Positions 27,146-36,437 of a stretch of DNA of 64,000 nucleotides are shown here, one piece after another. The translations under genes were made by a program, and so were the position numbers. Position 1 is the stretch's first letter. Each line of letters opens with the position of its first letter. This DNA comes from Streptomyces fildesensis (GTDB lineage Bacteria > Actinomycetota > Actinomycetes > Streptomycetales > Streptomycetaceae), in contig NZ_JAAIKO010000007.1 of the NCBI RefSeq assembly GCF_016107395.1, forward strand, positions 124,001 through 188,000. The letters are read 5' to 3'. The notes under the pieces were generated by a model. It did no database searches. It was given only the letters and a program-made list of their open reading frames with translations, and was not told the DNA's origin.

Positions 27146-27150
27146 CAACG
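27129..27150. promoter_or_regulatory. Perfect palindrome, probable operator (second copy)
   Basis: Arms 27129-27138 (CGTTGTCACT) and 27141-27150 (AGTGACAACG) are perfectly complementary across 2 nt. The inner 17 nt, TGTCACTCAAGTGACAA, match the dyad in front of the exporter gene at 14 of 17 positions. The palindrome overlaps the exporter stop codon and lies about 100 nt before the regulator gene. A terminator role for the exporter is an alternative. Confidence 0.55.
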
Positions 27151-27175
27151 CATCCTCATCTGATGCTCCGTCAGG

Positions 27176-27254
27176 CACCGTGGCGGGCAGCTGCTTCCGG
27201 GGAGTACCGTCGCAAGCAATCGAACCAATAAGCGGAAGGAACTCCGCCACGGTG
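27176..27254 (+). promoter_or_regulatory. Inverted repeat that would mask the regulator start codon
   Basis: CACCGTGGCGG (27176-27186) is the exact complement of CCGCCACGGTG (27244-27254), 57 nt apart. The right arm contains the GTG start codon of the regulator, and its AAGGA ribosome-binding site lies in the loop. If the mRNA folds this way, initiation would be hindered, giving translational control. Confidence 0.35.
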
Positions 27255-28442
27255 CGACAGACCCAAGAACTGGCAGATGAGCCGTTCAGCCGGATCCCCC
27301 CGGAGCTCGCCCACCATCTCCGGCCCTTCCTCGACGCTATCCGGAAGGAGGTGGTCGCAGCCATCCAGGCCGAGATTCCCGAGTACGACCGCCCGACGAA
27401 CGACACCTACACGAAAACCATCCACACCGGCGTGGAATTAGGTCTGAACCTCCTGCTGGACCGCCTCTCCGCCCCGGGCATCAGCGCGCAGGAGGTCATC
27501 GGCATCTACCGCGGTATCGGCCGCGGCGAAGCCCGGGAGGGCCGCAGCCTCGACTCCTTCCAGGGCGCGCTCCGCATCGGCGCCCGGATCTCCTGGCGCC
27601 GCATCGTCTCCCTCGCCGACGCCGACGTCCTGCCGCGTGAGGTCCTCGGCCTGCTGGGCGAGGCCGCGCTGGTCCATATCGACGAGATCGCCACGGCCAC
27701 CTCCGCCGGGTACGCCGAGGCCCAGTTACATCTGGCGGGTGAGCTGCAACGCCGGCGGCTGCGGCTGTTCGACATGCTGATCGCCGAGCGGCCCCCCACC
27801 GAGGAGGCCATCCGCGATCTCGCCCACGCCGCCCACTGGCCGGTCCCCACCTCCCTCGCCGTGGTCGTCGTGGACCACCACTGGGAACGCGAGACCCTCT
27901 ACCCGATCCTGCCGCCCGGCTTCCTGGCCCGCTTCGACCAGCGGCCCGGGTGCATCGTCGTCCCCGACCCGGGCGGACCGGGCAGGACCCGCGCCGTCGA
28001 CTCGGCGCTGCAGGGCCACCGCGCCGCCCTCGGCCCCACCGTGCAACTGACCGAAGGCGCCCGGTCGCTGCGCTGGGCGATGGACGCGCTGACCCTCGCC
28101 CGGCGCGATGTGCTGCCGGGCGGCGAGGTCGTGCGCTGTTCCGAGAACCTCGCCACCATGCTGCTCTTCCAGGACGAGGCCCTGGTGGACGCCCTCGCCG
28201 AACGCCATCTCGGCCCGCTGGAACGGATGCGCCCGCCGTACCGGGCCCGCCTCGCCGACACGCTGCTCTGCTGGCTGCAGTGCAGCCGCAACGCCAACGA
28301 GGTGGCGGGCCGGCTCGGCATCCACCCGCAGACCGTCCGCTACCGGCTGCGCCAGCTCGACGAACTGTTCGGCGACCGGCTCCAGGACCCCGACGCCCGC
28401 TTCGAGATGGAACTGGCCCTGCGCGTCCAGCAGCTGCGCTGA
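27252..28442 (+). CDS. PucR/CdaR-type transcriptional regulator
   Basis: A 396-residue regulator. The C-terminus holds the PucR-type helix-turn-helix (LLCWLQCSRNANEVAGRLGIHPQTVRYRLRQLDELFG) after a GGDEF-like middle region; the N-terminal part is a sensory domain of unknown ligand. The GTG at 27252 follows AAGGA at a rather long spacing; the longer open frame lacks a site. It contains two in-frame TTA codons (27438-27440 and 27726-27728), so its translation should depend on bldA and be delayed to late growth. It probably binds the two TGTCACTC-N3-TGACAA dyads flanking the exporter gene; that is inference. Confidence 0.82.
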   Translation: MRQTQELADEPFSRIPPELAHHLRPFLDAIRKEVVAAIQAEIPEYDRPTNDTYTKTIHTGVELGLNLLLDRLSAPGISAQEVIGIYRGIGRGEAREGRSLDSFQGALRIGARISWRRIVSLADADVLPREVLGLLGEAALVHIDEIATATSAGYAEAQLHLAGELQRRRLRLFDMLIAERPPTEEAIRDLAHAAHWPVPTSLAVVVVDHHWERETLYPILPPGFLARFDQRPGCIVVPDPGGPGRTRAVDSALQGHRAALGPTVQLTEGARSLRWAMDALTLARRDVLPGGEVVRCSENLATMLLFQDEALVDALAERHLGPLERMRPPYRARLADTLLCWLQCSRNANEVAGRLGIHPQTVRYRLRQLDELFGDRLQDPDARFEMELALRVQQLR

Positions 28443-28601
28443 GCGCTCCCTGTCGTCGGTCCGGTGCGGAGCAGCACCTGCCGGCGGACCCCGCGGCCCT
28501 GACCGACCCGGCCGGTGGCAGTCCGCTGGAACCGCGGCCCGCGTTCCGCGCGTGAACGCACAGAGATCGTCGCGCCGCCGCACGCAGAGAGTCGGGTACC
28601 C

Positions 28602-29360
28602 ATGACCGCCATGCTGAATCGCCTGCCCCGCCACGCGGCTGTGATACTCGCCATCGCTGCCCTGAGCACCGGCGCCGTCGCGTGCCAGACCTCGGCGGAC
28701 GGCGCGCGATCCAGCGGACGCCCCAACCACGCCCCGAGCACCCCGGCCCCCGCCCCCACCACGGGCGTTCCGAAGGCGACACCCACCGCCGGCAGCGGCG
28801 GCGTGACCGACGGTGCCAAGAGCAGCGGAAACGATACGACCGGCGGATCCGCGTCGTCCGATGACGGCCCGTCGAACGCCGATACGTCCACCTCCGGCAC
28901 GTCCACAGTCGTCGATCTCGCGTCCATCGCCCGCTGCCACACCGGCGACCTCAAGGCGGGCTTCGCCGCCGGCGGCGGCGCGGCCCCGGACATGGCCTCG
29001 ACCGGCCAGACCCGGGCCTCCGTCTTCTTCACCAACATCAGCCGCCACACCTGTTCGCTCATCGGCTTCCCCGGCGTCGACATCGTCGGCAACCGCGCGA
29101 CGGACGGCACCTGGTCGCTGATCCGCGCCTCGACGACGCCCACCAAGATCCTGCTCAAGCCCTCGGACACCACGAACTTCTCCATCACTCTCCTCCCCAC
29201 CACCGCCCCCGCCGCCGAGGCCTTCGAGCCCGCCCTGGTCCGCATCACGCCGCCGGACGAGAAGACCCAGTTCGCGCTGAAGTGGCCCTGGGGCGGCTCG
29301 ATCGTCCGCCAGGACGGCGCCACCCACCCCGGCACCTTCGTGAACCCCGTGGGCTCCTGA
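28602..29360 (+). CDS. DUF4232-like lipoprotein
   Basis: A 252-residue secreted lipoprotein. Signal: a charged start (LNRLPRH), a hydrophobic stretch and a lipobox-like STGAVAC with Cys near residue 26. A Ser/Thr/Pro/Gly-rich linker (about 30-105) leads to a C-terminal domain of about 140 residues with CHTGDLKAGF, SVFFTNISRHTCSLIGFPGVDI and a late VRITPPDEKTQFALKWPWG, which fits DUF4232 domains of streptomycete surface proteins. The two Cys likely form a disulfide. Function is unknown. It is convergent with the next gene, only 25 nt apart. Confidence 0.75.
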   Translation: MTAMLNRLPRHAAVILAIAALSTGAVACQTSADGARSSGRPNHAPSTPAPAPTTGVPKATPTAGSGGVTDGAKSSGNDTTGGSASSDDGPSNADTSTSGTSTVVDLASIARCHTGDLKAGFAAGGGAAPDMASTGQTRASVFFTNISRHTCSLIGFPGVDIVGNRATDGTWSLIRASTTPTKILLKPSDTTNFSITLLPTTAPAAEAFEPALVRITPPDEKTQFALKWPWGGSIVRQDGATHPGTFVNPVGS

Positions 29361-29385
29361 CCGACCCATGGCCGACGGCGGCGTC

Positions 29386-30339
29386 TCAGTGGATGTCCGC
29401 GCTGACGATCATGCCGTCACGGACCGTGTAGGTCCCGGAGAAGACGCGGTGGCTGCCGTCCGTCTGTGTGGCGTCGAGAACGACGCTCACGGTGTCGCCC
29501 TGGACATCCGTCACCGTCACCGTGTCGTGGGCGGTACCGGCGAAGCCGGCCACGAAGCCCTGCATGGACCCGTTGAGGTTCTTGCCGCCCAGGTTCCATG
29601 CCGTGAGATAGGCGTGGGCGTTGATGGCGGCGTAGTAGTTCTCGACGACCTGGCGGGGACTCGTCGCCCCGGCGGCGGACGTGGGCGCGGGTGCCGTGGA
29701 GACGGTCGGCTGGGGCACCGGGGCGGTGCCCGTGGACGGCGAGCCCTTCTCCACGCCCTGCACGGTCCATTGGCCGGTGTTGGCGGCGAAGCCGGAATTC
29801 AGGGTGAACTGCACTTTGGCGATCACGGAGGCCTTCGGCACTTCGAACGTGATGAAGCCCAGCGCCGTGTCCCCCGGGGTGATCCGGACACTGCCGGGGA
29901 AGCTGGGCCCCGCATTCGTGTCGGCGATCGTGGAGTTGAAGGCCTGGCCCTGGGTGTCGATCACCTGCGCCCCGTTGGAGGGGGAATCCGCGTACACGGC
30001 CGTCCCGGTGTCCCGCAGCCGGAACTGCACGGCCACGAAGCGGTTTCCCGCGTCCGGACCGAAGACGCCGGCGCCCGCGGGATCCACGACCCGCGTGACC
30101 GTGACGGCCATGCGCTCACCGTCACCGGTACCCACCAGATCCAGGGTGTCGCCGATCTGCGCCTCCTGCTGCCCCGCACCGGTCGGTGACGCGGTGGGAC
30201 CCGGGACGGACGATCCGGACGTGGAAGGCTGCACGGACGCGGGGGACGTGGTGACCGTCGGGGAGGAGCAGCCGACGGCGACGGTGGCGAGCACCACGGC
30301 GAAGAGGGACGACGCACACAGCCATTGAGCGCGATGCAT
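29386..30339 (-). CDS. Lipoprotein with DUF4352-like and NTF2-like domains
   Basis: A 317-residue lipoprotein. The lipobox VAVGC near residue 24 follows a hydrophobic signal. A Ser/Thr/Pro linker precedes a DUF4352-like immunoglobulin-type domain (about 58-185: MAVTVTRVVDP, NRFVAVQFRLRDTGTAVYAD, GFITFEVPK). A second linker leads to a C-terminal NTF2-like domain (PRQVVENYYAAINAHAYLTAWNLGG ... FSGTYTVRDGMIVSADIH). The ATG at 30339 is chosen because AGGAGG lies 8 nt upstream; the ATG at 30345 would be only 2 nt away. Both domains are common in secreted actinobacterial proteins of unknown role. Confidence 0.75.
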   Translation of the reverse strand: MHRAQWLCASSLFAVVLATVAVGCSSPTVTTSPASVQPSTSGSSVPGPTASPTGAGQQEAQIGDTLDLVGTGDGERMAVTVTRVVDPAGAGVFGPDAGNRFVAVQFRLRDTGTAVYADSPSNGAQVIDTQGQAFNSTIADTNAGPSFPGSVRITPGDTALGFITFEVPKASVIAKVQFTLNSGFAANTGQWTVQGVEKGSPSTGTAPVPQPTVSTAPAPTSAAGATSPRQVVENYYAAINAHAYLTAWNLGGKNLNGSMQGFVAGFAGTAHDTVTVTDVQGDTVSVVLDATQTDGSHRVFSGTYTVRDGMIVSADIH

Positions 30340-30437
30340 GGTCATCGCCTCCTGGGAAGCGTCTGCACATCGTCCGCTTTTGGTTCCCTATCCCACCATA
30401 GGTTCCTCGCCGTACCCCCGCGCGTCGGTGCTCCCGG

Positions 30438-30596
30438 TCAGCGGGCCAGGCGGCCCAGGAGGGACGAGGCCGCCGCGATGCCCAGGGCCGCGATGACGAT
30501 CACCACGACCGCCTGGATCAGCGCCTTCGCCCCGGCCGCGAACGCCTTGCCGGTGATCAGGGCCGGCCGACGCGGTTCGAAGAAGTCCTGTGGCAT
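30438..30596 (-). CDS. Small membrane protein, unknown
   Basis: A 52-residue frame: a polar N-terminus (MPQDFFEPRRPALITGK) followed by one hydrophobic helix (residues about 25-46, ending ASSLLGRLAR). Codon third positions are GC-rich as in real genes here. No clear ribosome-binding site is seen before the ATG at 30596, and longer in-frame starts exist. Family unknown; it might be a membrane peptide or a chance frame. Confidence 0.4.
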   Translation of the reverse strand: MPQDFFEPRRPALITGKAFAAGAKALIQAVVVIVIAALGIAAASSLLGRLAR

Positions 30597-30983
30597 GGCA
30601 CTCGTTTGAGGGAGGGCGGCCGGGTTGGCTGCCGCAGAGCTGATCCGACGGCTGTTCCGTTGGGGGCGCCGTACGTGCGCCGCCCGTTCGCCCCGGCGTG
30701 TTCGTGAGGGCACCTGCTGTCACTGCCAGCAGGTTCGGATATCAGCACAGTTGGCCGTTGCTGGCAAGGGTTGTCGCCTACCTCTCGGTCACCGGACGGC
30801 CACGCTGCGCCGACCTGCGCACGGGAGCGGGAACTGATCAGGGACGATCAGGTGCGAGCCGCCCGCGGGCCCCATGGCGAAGCGCGCCTCCCGCCTCCCG
30901 CCGGCCGGAACGGGGCGGGCGGGAGACGGAAGGCGCGAGGCGGAAAGCGTGAGGCGGAAAGCGTGAGGCGGCAGGGACGGGTA
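30597..30983. other. Intergenic stretch with hairpins, no gene seen
   Basis: No convincing gene is present. Features seen: a stem-loop with perfect arms ACCTGCTG (30712-30719) and CAGCAGGT (30727-30734); a GC-rich 8-bp stem CTCCCGCC (30895-30902) with GGCGGGAG (30918-30925), which may terminate the transporter operon whose last gene stops at 30984; and the tandem repeat listed separately. Confidence 0.5.
30933..30974. repeat. Tandem 14-bp repeat, three units
   Basis: Units GCGCGAGGCGGAAA, GCGTGAGGCGGAAA and GCGTGAGGCGGCAG follow one another directly, ending about 10 nt after the stop codon of the substrate-binding protein gene (which reads leftward). Likely slippage; it may contribute to transcript ending. 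Confidence 0.6.
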
Positions 30984-32528
30984 CTACTTCGGTGCGGTGG
31001 CCCAGGCGAGGTCGGGAAGGTAACTGGGTGCCACCGCGAACCCCTTCAGCTTGCGGCTGTTGAAGGCGTAGATCCCGTCGGTCCGCAGCACCGAGACGAA
31101 CCACGCCTGGTCGACGACCCGGCGCATGACGTTCTGGTAGAGCGCCGGCTGCTGCTCCTGGGGGGCGGCCGCGGCGGTGGCCAGCATGGCGGTCAGTGCG
31201 GGGTCCTGCGAGGCGAACGGGTTGAACGCGGTCGGGTGCGGCAGCATCCAGTCCAGCGACAGCGTGTAGGTGGAGGCGCCGCCGTAGCCGAACCCGAGCG
31301 CGGGGAACTTCTTCGACGTGGCGTTGCCCAGCCACTGGCCGATGCTGGTGTCCGTGGTGACGGTGGTGGTGACGCCGATCTGCTTCCACTGCTGGACGAC
31401 GGCCTGGGTGACCAGGTCGATGCCGAAGAAGTTCTGGGTCTCCATGTGCAGCGCGAACCCGTTCGGGTATCCCGCCGCGGCGAGCAACTGCTTGGCCTTC
31501 GCCGGATCGTAGGAGTAGTGGTTGTCGTAGTCGGCGGCGAAACCGTCCAGGCCGGGGAGGGATATCTGGTCGGTGGCGTGGCCGTACTGCTGGAAGAGAG
31601 CCTTGGTGATGCTCTCGCGGTCGACGCCGTAGTTGAGGGCTTGGCGGACCCGGACGTCCTTGAGGGGCTTGGACAGGACCCCGTCCCGGTCGACGAGGTC
31701 GATGCCGAGGAAGGCGTTGGGCGAGCGGATCACGCTCAGGCCGCCCGAGGTGGCGGTGTCGACCTGGTTGGCGGTGATGCCCAGGATGTCGGCCTGCCCG
31801 GTCTTCACGGCCTGGAGGGCCGAGTTGGGGTTGGCGACGATCTTGATGATCACCTTCTTCCAGTGGATCTTCGTCTTGTCCCAGTAGTTGGGGTTGGGGG
31901 TGTAGGTGTAGTGGTCGCCGGTGGCCGTGTGCGCCGTGTCCAGGACGTACGGGCCCGCGCCGAAGGACTGGGTGCCCATCTTCTTGGCGTCGGCCAGGCC
32001 CGCCGGGCTGATCACCGAGCCGACGAGCAGGATCTGGTTGAGCAGCTGCGGCACGTTGGGGTGCGGGCTGGAGCAGTGGATCCGCACGGTGAGCGGACCG
32101 GTGGCGGTGACGGAGTCGATCGCCGAGGTCCAGGAGACGTTGAGCCCGTTCTTGCGGGTGTAGTTCAGTGACGCCGCGACAGTCTGGGCGGTCATGGCCG
32201 TGCCGTCGGCGAACTTCACCCCGTCGCGCAGGGTGAACTCGAACTCCCGGTTGCCGGTGCCGACGTACCCCCACTTGGTGGCGAGCGCGGGACCGGTCTT
32301 CCCGTCCTGCCCCTGCCGCAGAACGGTGTCGTAGGCCAGGTTGACGAACCAGTTGTCGGAACCGACGTTGGCCTTCGCCGGGTCGAGGCTCGCCGGGGCG
32401 CTCGGGGAGATGACGGTCAGGGTGTCGCCCTGGCCGCCGGATTCCTTCGACGACCCGCCGCACGCGGTGGCCGCGGCGGCGAGCACCACCAAGGTCGCCA
32501 GCCCGCTGATCATTCGTTGCCTGAACAC
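30984..32528 (-). CDS. Peptide/nickel-type ABC substrate-binding lipoprotein
   Basis: A 514-residue extracellular solute-binding protein of family 5 (DppA/OppA type). It has a lipobox ATACGG near residue 23 and conserved stretches such as FEFTLRDGVKFADGT, RVRQALNYGVDRESI and AKAKQLLAAAGYPNG. The GTG at 32528 is chosen over the ATG at 32513 because it supplies the Arg residues of the signal n-region and has AGGAAG about 6 nt upstream; it overlaps the ATPase gene by 19 nt. Last gene of the importer operon. The ligand is unknown; the neighbouring salicylate genes suggest it need not be a peptide. Confidence 0.88.
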   Translation of the reverse strand: MFRQRMISGLATLVVLAAAATACGGSSKESGGQGDTLTVISPSAPASLDPAKANVGSDNWFVNLAYDTVLRQGQDGKTGPALATKWGYVGTGNREFEFTLRDGVKFADGTAMTAQTVAASLNYTRKNGLNVSWTSAIDSVTATGPLTVRIHCSSPHPNVPQLLNQILLVGSVISPAGLADAKKMGTQSFGAGPYVLDTAHTATGDHYTYTPNPNYWDKTKIHWKKVIIKIVANPNSALQAVKTGQADILGITANQVDTATSGGLSVIRSPNAFLGIDLVDRDGVLSKPLKDVRVRQALNYGVDRESITKALFQQYGHATDQISLPGLDGFAADYDNHYSYDPAKAKQLLAAAGYPNGFALHMETQNFFGIDLVTQAVVQQWKQIGVTTTVTTDTSIGQWLGNATSKKFPALGFGYGGASTYTLSLDWMLPHPTAFNPFASQDPALTAMLATAAAAPQEQQPALYQNVMRRVVDQAWFVSVLRTDGIYAFNSRKLKGFAVAPSYLPDLAWATAPK

Positions 32529-33571
32529 GGCACTTCCTCTCCTGTGATTCCTGAATGTGCTGGAACGGTCAGCGGATGCAGGTCCGCGGCGCGATGGCAG
32601 GCGGCGGTCCGCCCGCCGCCCGACGCTTCGCCGCCGGGGACGGGCAGCAGCTCGGGGCGCAGGCTGTGGCAGATGTCGATCGCGTGCGGGCAGCGGTGCG
32701 CGAAGGCACAGCCGGTGGCCGCGGGCGGCTGGGTGGACAGGACCGTGGCGCCGGCCGCCTCCTTGTCGGCCCTGCGGGCCCGTTGCACCCGGGGATCGGG
32801 TTCGGGGACCGCGGCGAGCAGCGCCTGGGTGTAGGGGTGCACGGGATCGGCGTAGACGTCGTCGGCGGGCCCGGACTCCATGACCTGGCCGCGGTACAGG
32901 ACGACGATGCGGTGCGAGAGGTGCCGGACGACGGGGAGGTCGTGGGCGATGAACAGATAGCTGAGGGAGAGCTCGCTCTGCAGATCGGCCAGCAGGTTCA
33001 TCACCTGGGCCTGGATGGACAGGTCGAGTGCGCTGACCGGTTCGTCGCAGATCACCAGGCGTGGTGAGAGCATCAGCGCGCGGGCGATGGCGATCCGCTG
33101 CCGCTGCCCGCCGGAGAACTGCCCGGGGTACCGGTTCGCGGTGTCGGCGGGCATCCCGACCCGCGCCAGCATCTCCGTGACCCGCTCGGCGGTCTCCGCC
33201 GCACCGATCTTCCGGTGCACCAGCAGCGGTTCGGCGAGCGTCCGGCCGATGGTGCGGGCCGGATTGAGCGATGAGTACGGGTCCTGGAAGACCACTTGCA
33301 GCCGGGCGCTGAGCTCCCGCCGGACACCCGGCCGGGCGCTGGTGATGTCGGCGCCCTCGAAGTGGATCCGGCCGGAGCGGACGGGGTTGAGACCGAGCAC
33401 GGCCCGGCCGATGGTCGACTTGCCCGAGCCGGACTCGCCGACCAGGCCGACGGTCTCCCCCGCCGCGATGGTCAGGGACACCGAGTCCACGGCACGGAAC
33501 GGCGCGGTACGCCGGCCCTGGCGGAACTCGACGGTCAGGTCCTGGATGTCGAGGATGGTCTGCGGAGTCAT
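32510..33571 (-). CDS. ABC importer ATP-binding protein (DppF/OppF-like)
   Basis: A 353-residue ATPase. Walker [11 protein letters not shown]-loop [17 protein letters not shown], signature FSGGQRQR, Walker [14 protein letters not shown] and H-loop IAHDLPVV are present. The C-terminal oligopeptide-transporter extension contains the Cys cluster [15 protein letters not shown], which in this family binds an iron-sulfur cluster. The start overlaps the upstream fusion gene as ATGA. It pairs with the ATPase half of the fusion protein. Confidence 0.9.
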   Translation of the reverse strand: MTPQTILDIQDLTVEFRQGRRTAPFRAVDSVSLTIAAGETVGLVGESGSGKSTIGRAVLGLNPVRSGRIHFEGADITSARPGVRRELSARLQVVFQDPYSSLNPARTIGRTLAEPLLVHRKIGAAETAERVTEMLARVGMPADTANRYPGQFSGGQRQRIAIARALMLSPRLVICDEPVSALDLSIQAQVMNLLADLQSELSLSYLFIAHDLPVVRHLSHRIVVLYRGQVMESGPADDVYADPVHPYTQALLAAVPEPDPRVQRARRADKEAAGATVLSTQPPAATGCAFAHRCPHAIDICHSLRPELLPVPGGEASGGGRTAACHRAADLHPLTVPAHSGITGEEVPCSGNE

Positions 33572-35493
33572 CTGGGGGTGCCCTCCACGAGGAGCTGCTG
33601 GGAATGGACGCACCGCGTGAGGCGGTCGGGTACGGGCCGGGTGAGGGCGACCGGTGCCGCCGCGCACGCGTCGGTGACGCGCGAGCACCGGGCGGCGAAC
33701 CGGCAGCCCTGCGGCCAGTCGCGGGGGGCAGGCACCGTGCCGGGGATCGTCGGCAGCGGCTCTCCGCCGCCGGCCAGGTGCGGGTTGGCCGCCAGCAGGC
33801 CCGCGGTGTACGGATGCAGCGGCAGGGTGAACATCGACTCGACGTCCGCCTGCTCCACGACCTGCCCCGCGTACATCACGACCGACCGGTGGCAGAGGTC
33901 CGCCACCACCCCCCAGTCGTGGGTGACGATGAGCACGGCCATCCCCGTCTCTGCCTGCAGCCCGCGCAGCAGCGTCAGGATCTCGGCCTGGACGGTCACG
34001 TCCAGCGCGGTGGTCGGCTCGTCGGCGATCAGCAGCTTCGGGTCGCCCGCCAGGGCCAGCGCGATGGCGACACGCTGGGCCATCCCGCCGGACAGCTGGT
34101 GCGGGTAGCGGCCGGCCACCGCCTCCGGGTCGGGGATGTTCACCATGGTCAGCAGCTCGATCACCCGGCGGTGGGCCGCGGCGCGGGTCGTCCGCCGGTC
34201 GGCGCGGCTGTGCCGCCGTACGGCCTCGGCGAGTTGGCGGCCGACCGGGAAGGTCGGGTCGAGGGCCACCATCGGTTCCTGGGACACATAGGCGATCCCG
34301 GAGCCACGGACCCGGGCCAGCTCGGCCGGGGAGCCGGCCAGGTCGACCCCGTCGAACACCACCTGGCCGCCGGCGACCCGGCCGCCGCCGGGCACAAGGC
34401 CCAGGACGCCCAGCGCCGTCACCGACTTGCCGCACCCGGACTCACCGACGACGCCGAGTGTTTCGCCCGCCATGACGTCGAAGGACACTCCCTGGACGAC
34501 GGGGATGCCGCCGATCTCGACCGACAGGTTCCGCACCGACAGCAGCGCCCGCGCGTCCGGTTCAATCGAGCCCTCCACAGGGGCCACGGCGTCCTCGGCG
34601 GACCTCGGCGCCGGCACCGTGCGGCCCGGCGGTGCCGCCATCTTGGAGACCGACCAGCCCTCGATGGCCGCGTCGCGGATCGCGTCGCCCAGCAGACCCA
34701 GCGCGATCACGGTGATGACCAGCGGAATGCCCGCGGGGACCAGCATCCAGGGATCACGGTCGATGTTCTGGGACGCGTCCGCGACCAGACCGCCCCACGA
34801 CGGGTCGGGCGGCTGCGCCCCGAGGCCAAGAAACCCCAGCCCCGCCTGGATGGTGACGACGATCGCGGAGAACAGCGCCGCCTGGACGATGACCATGCTG
34901 GTCATCCGCGGCAGCACGTGCCGGCGCAGGATCTGGGAGCGCGTCAGCCCCGCGACCTTCGCCGCGGCGACGTACAACTCCTCGCGGATGCCGAGGGTCT
35001 GTGACCGCAGGATCCGGATCAGGCCCGGACTGCCGAGCACCCCGAAGGTGATCATCGCGGCGTGCAGATTGCCGGGGAACACCGACAGGACGACGAGCAC
35101 GATGATGATGCCCGGGAGCGCGAACATCAGGTCCGCGGTACGGGTGACCAGCCAGTCCACCCAGCCGCCGAGATACCCCGAGGCCAGCCCCAGGACGGTG
35201 CCGATCACCAGGTAGACCAGCAGCGACTCGGCCACCGCCAGCAGCGTGGAGCGGCCGCCGAACAGCAGCCGGCTCAGCAGGTCCCGGCCCAGGTTGTCGG
35301 TGCCGAGCAGATGGCCGCCCGAGGGGCCGGCCAGCACGTGTCCGAGGTCCTGCTCCAGCGGCCCGCGCGGGGCGGTGAACGAGGCTCCGGCGGTGGCCGC
35401 GGTCAGCAGCACCAGCCAGCCGATGGCGGCCGCGCCCGACGGGCGGCGCACGACCCGGGCGAGCAGACCCGGTCTCTTCGCGGCGGTGCTCAT
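33568..35493 (-). CDS. Permease-ATPase fusion of a Dpp-type importer (DppC-DppD)
   Basis: A 641-residue fusion of two normally separate subunits. Residues about 1-285 are a DppC-like permease ([31 protein letters not shown], the EAA-loop region). After a short Pro/Glu linker, residues about 315-641 form a DppD-like ATPase ([53 protein letters not shown]) with the C-terminal Cys cluster [15 protein letters not shown]. Both halves look complete and no stop interrupts the join. Overlaps with both neighbours (ATGA) place it in the importer operon. Confidence 0.9.
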   Translation of the reverse strand: MSTAAKRPGLLARVVRRPSGAAAIGWLVLLTAATAGASFTAPRGPLEQDLGHVLAGPSGGHLLGTDNLGRDLLSRLLFGGRSTLLAVAESLLVYLVIGTVLGLASGYLGGWVDWLVTRTADLMFALPGIIIVLVVLSVFPGNLHAAMITFGVLGSPGLIRILRSQTLGIREELYVAAAKVAGLTRSQILRRHVLPRMTSMVIVQAALFSAIVVTIQAGLGFLGLGAQPPDPSWGGLVADASQNIDRDPWMLVPAGIPLVITVIALGLLGDAIRDAAIEGWSVSKMAAPPGRTVPAPRSAEDAVAPVEGSIEPDARALLSVRNLSVEIGGIPVVQGVSFDVMAGETLGVVGESGCGKSVTALGVLGLVPGGGRVAGGQVVFDGVDLAGSPAELARVRGSGIAYVSQEPMVALDPTFPVGRQLAEAVRRHSRADRRTTRAAAHRRVIELLTMVNIPDPEAVAGRYPHQLSGGMAQRVAIALALAGDPKLLIADEPTTALDVTVQAEILTLLRGLQAETGMAVLIVTHDWGVVADLCHRSVVMYAGQVVEQADVESMFTLPLHPYTAGLLAANPHLAGGGEPLPTIPGTVPAPRDWPQGCRFAARCSRVTDACAAAPVALTRPVPDRLTRCVHSQQLLVEGTPR

Positions 35494-36437
35494 GCGGCAC
35501 GCACCCGCGGGTCGAGACGGCCGTACGCCAGGTCCACCAGCAGGTTGACCAGGACCACCAGCACCGTGATGTACAAGACGGCTCCTTGGATGAGGGGGAT
35601 GTCGTGCTGGATGGTGGCCTGTTGCGTCAGGCTGCCGAGGCCGGGCATGGCGAACACCGTCTCGACGAAGACAGCGGCGGAGAGCAGGCTGACCAGCACC
35701 ACGCCCAGGACGGTCACCACCGGCAGCGCCGCGTTGCGCAGCACGTGCCGGTAGAGGATCGAGCGCGGTGAGAAGCCGTTGGCCTGCATCACCCGGATGA
35801 AGTCGCGGGTGGAGGTGTCCAGCACCGAGTCACGGGTCTGCTTGGCGATGATCGCCACCGCGCCCACCGACAGCGACATGACCGGCAGCACCAGCGAACG
35901 CGCCCACTGCGCCGGGTCGTCGGCGAACGGTACGTAGCCCGTCACCGGGAACCAGCGCAACTGCACCGCCAGCACCGCGATCAGGACCAGCGCGAGCCAG
36001 AACGCCGGGACGGCCAGGCCGATCAGCGACAGCCCGTCCACGATCCTGACGAGGAAACCGCCGCGCCGCGCGCTCAGCAGGCCCAGCGCCACGCCCAGGA
36101 TCCCGGACACCACGGTGCCCGCGACGATCAGCGATATCGATACCGGCAGCCGGTTGTTCAGCACCGACGTGACCGGCTCACCGCTGAACAGCGAGGAGGC
36201 GAGGTCGCCGTGGAACACCCGCACCAGCCAGTGCCAGTACTGCACCGGCAGCGGTTCGTCCAGGCCCAGTTGGCCGCGGACGGTCCGGTACTGCTCCTCG
36301 GTCGCGTGCTGCCCGACGATCGTCCGGGCCGGGTCCCCCGGCACCAGTGACACCAGCACGAACGTCAGGGCCGAGACCATGAACAGCAGCGGAGTCGACG
36401 ACAGCAGCCGCCGGATCACCAGCCGGAATATTGCCAT
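35490..36437 (-). CDS. ABC importer permease (DppB-like)
   Basis: A 315-residue permease with six hydrophobic segments and the DppB/OppB signatures: an N-terminal LLFMVSALTFVLVSLVPGDP, GEPVTSVLNNRLPVSISL, and the EAA-loop region RDFIRVMQANGFSPRSILYRHVLRNA. The ATG at 36437 is preferred (AGG about 7 nt upstream); a GTG two codons earlier is possible. It is the first gene of the importer operon, preceded by the control region at 36438-36784. Confidence 0.9.
   Translation of the reverse strand: MAIFRLVIRRLLSSTPLLFMVSALTFVLVSLVPGDPARTIVGQHATEEQYRTVRGQLGLDEPLPVQYWHWLVRVFHGDLASSLFSGEPVTSVLNNRLPVSISLIVAGTVVSGILGVALGLLSARRGGFLVRIVDGLSLIGLAVPAFWLALVLIAVLAVQLRWFPVTGYVPFADDPAQWARSLVLPVMSLSVGAVAIIAKQTRDSVLDTSTRDFIRVMQANGFSPRSILYRHVLRNAALPVVTVLGVVLVSLLSAAVFVETVFAMPGLGSLTQQATIQHDIPLIQGAVLYITVLVVLVNLLVDLAYGRLDPRVRAA

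Noticed and set aside
30597-30983. Possible tRNA or riboswitch in the gap
   Set aside because: The stem-loops seen do not form a cloverleaf or a known aptamer; only simple hairpins and a tandem repeat.
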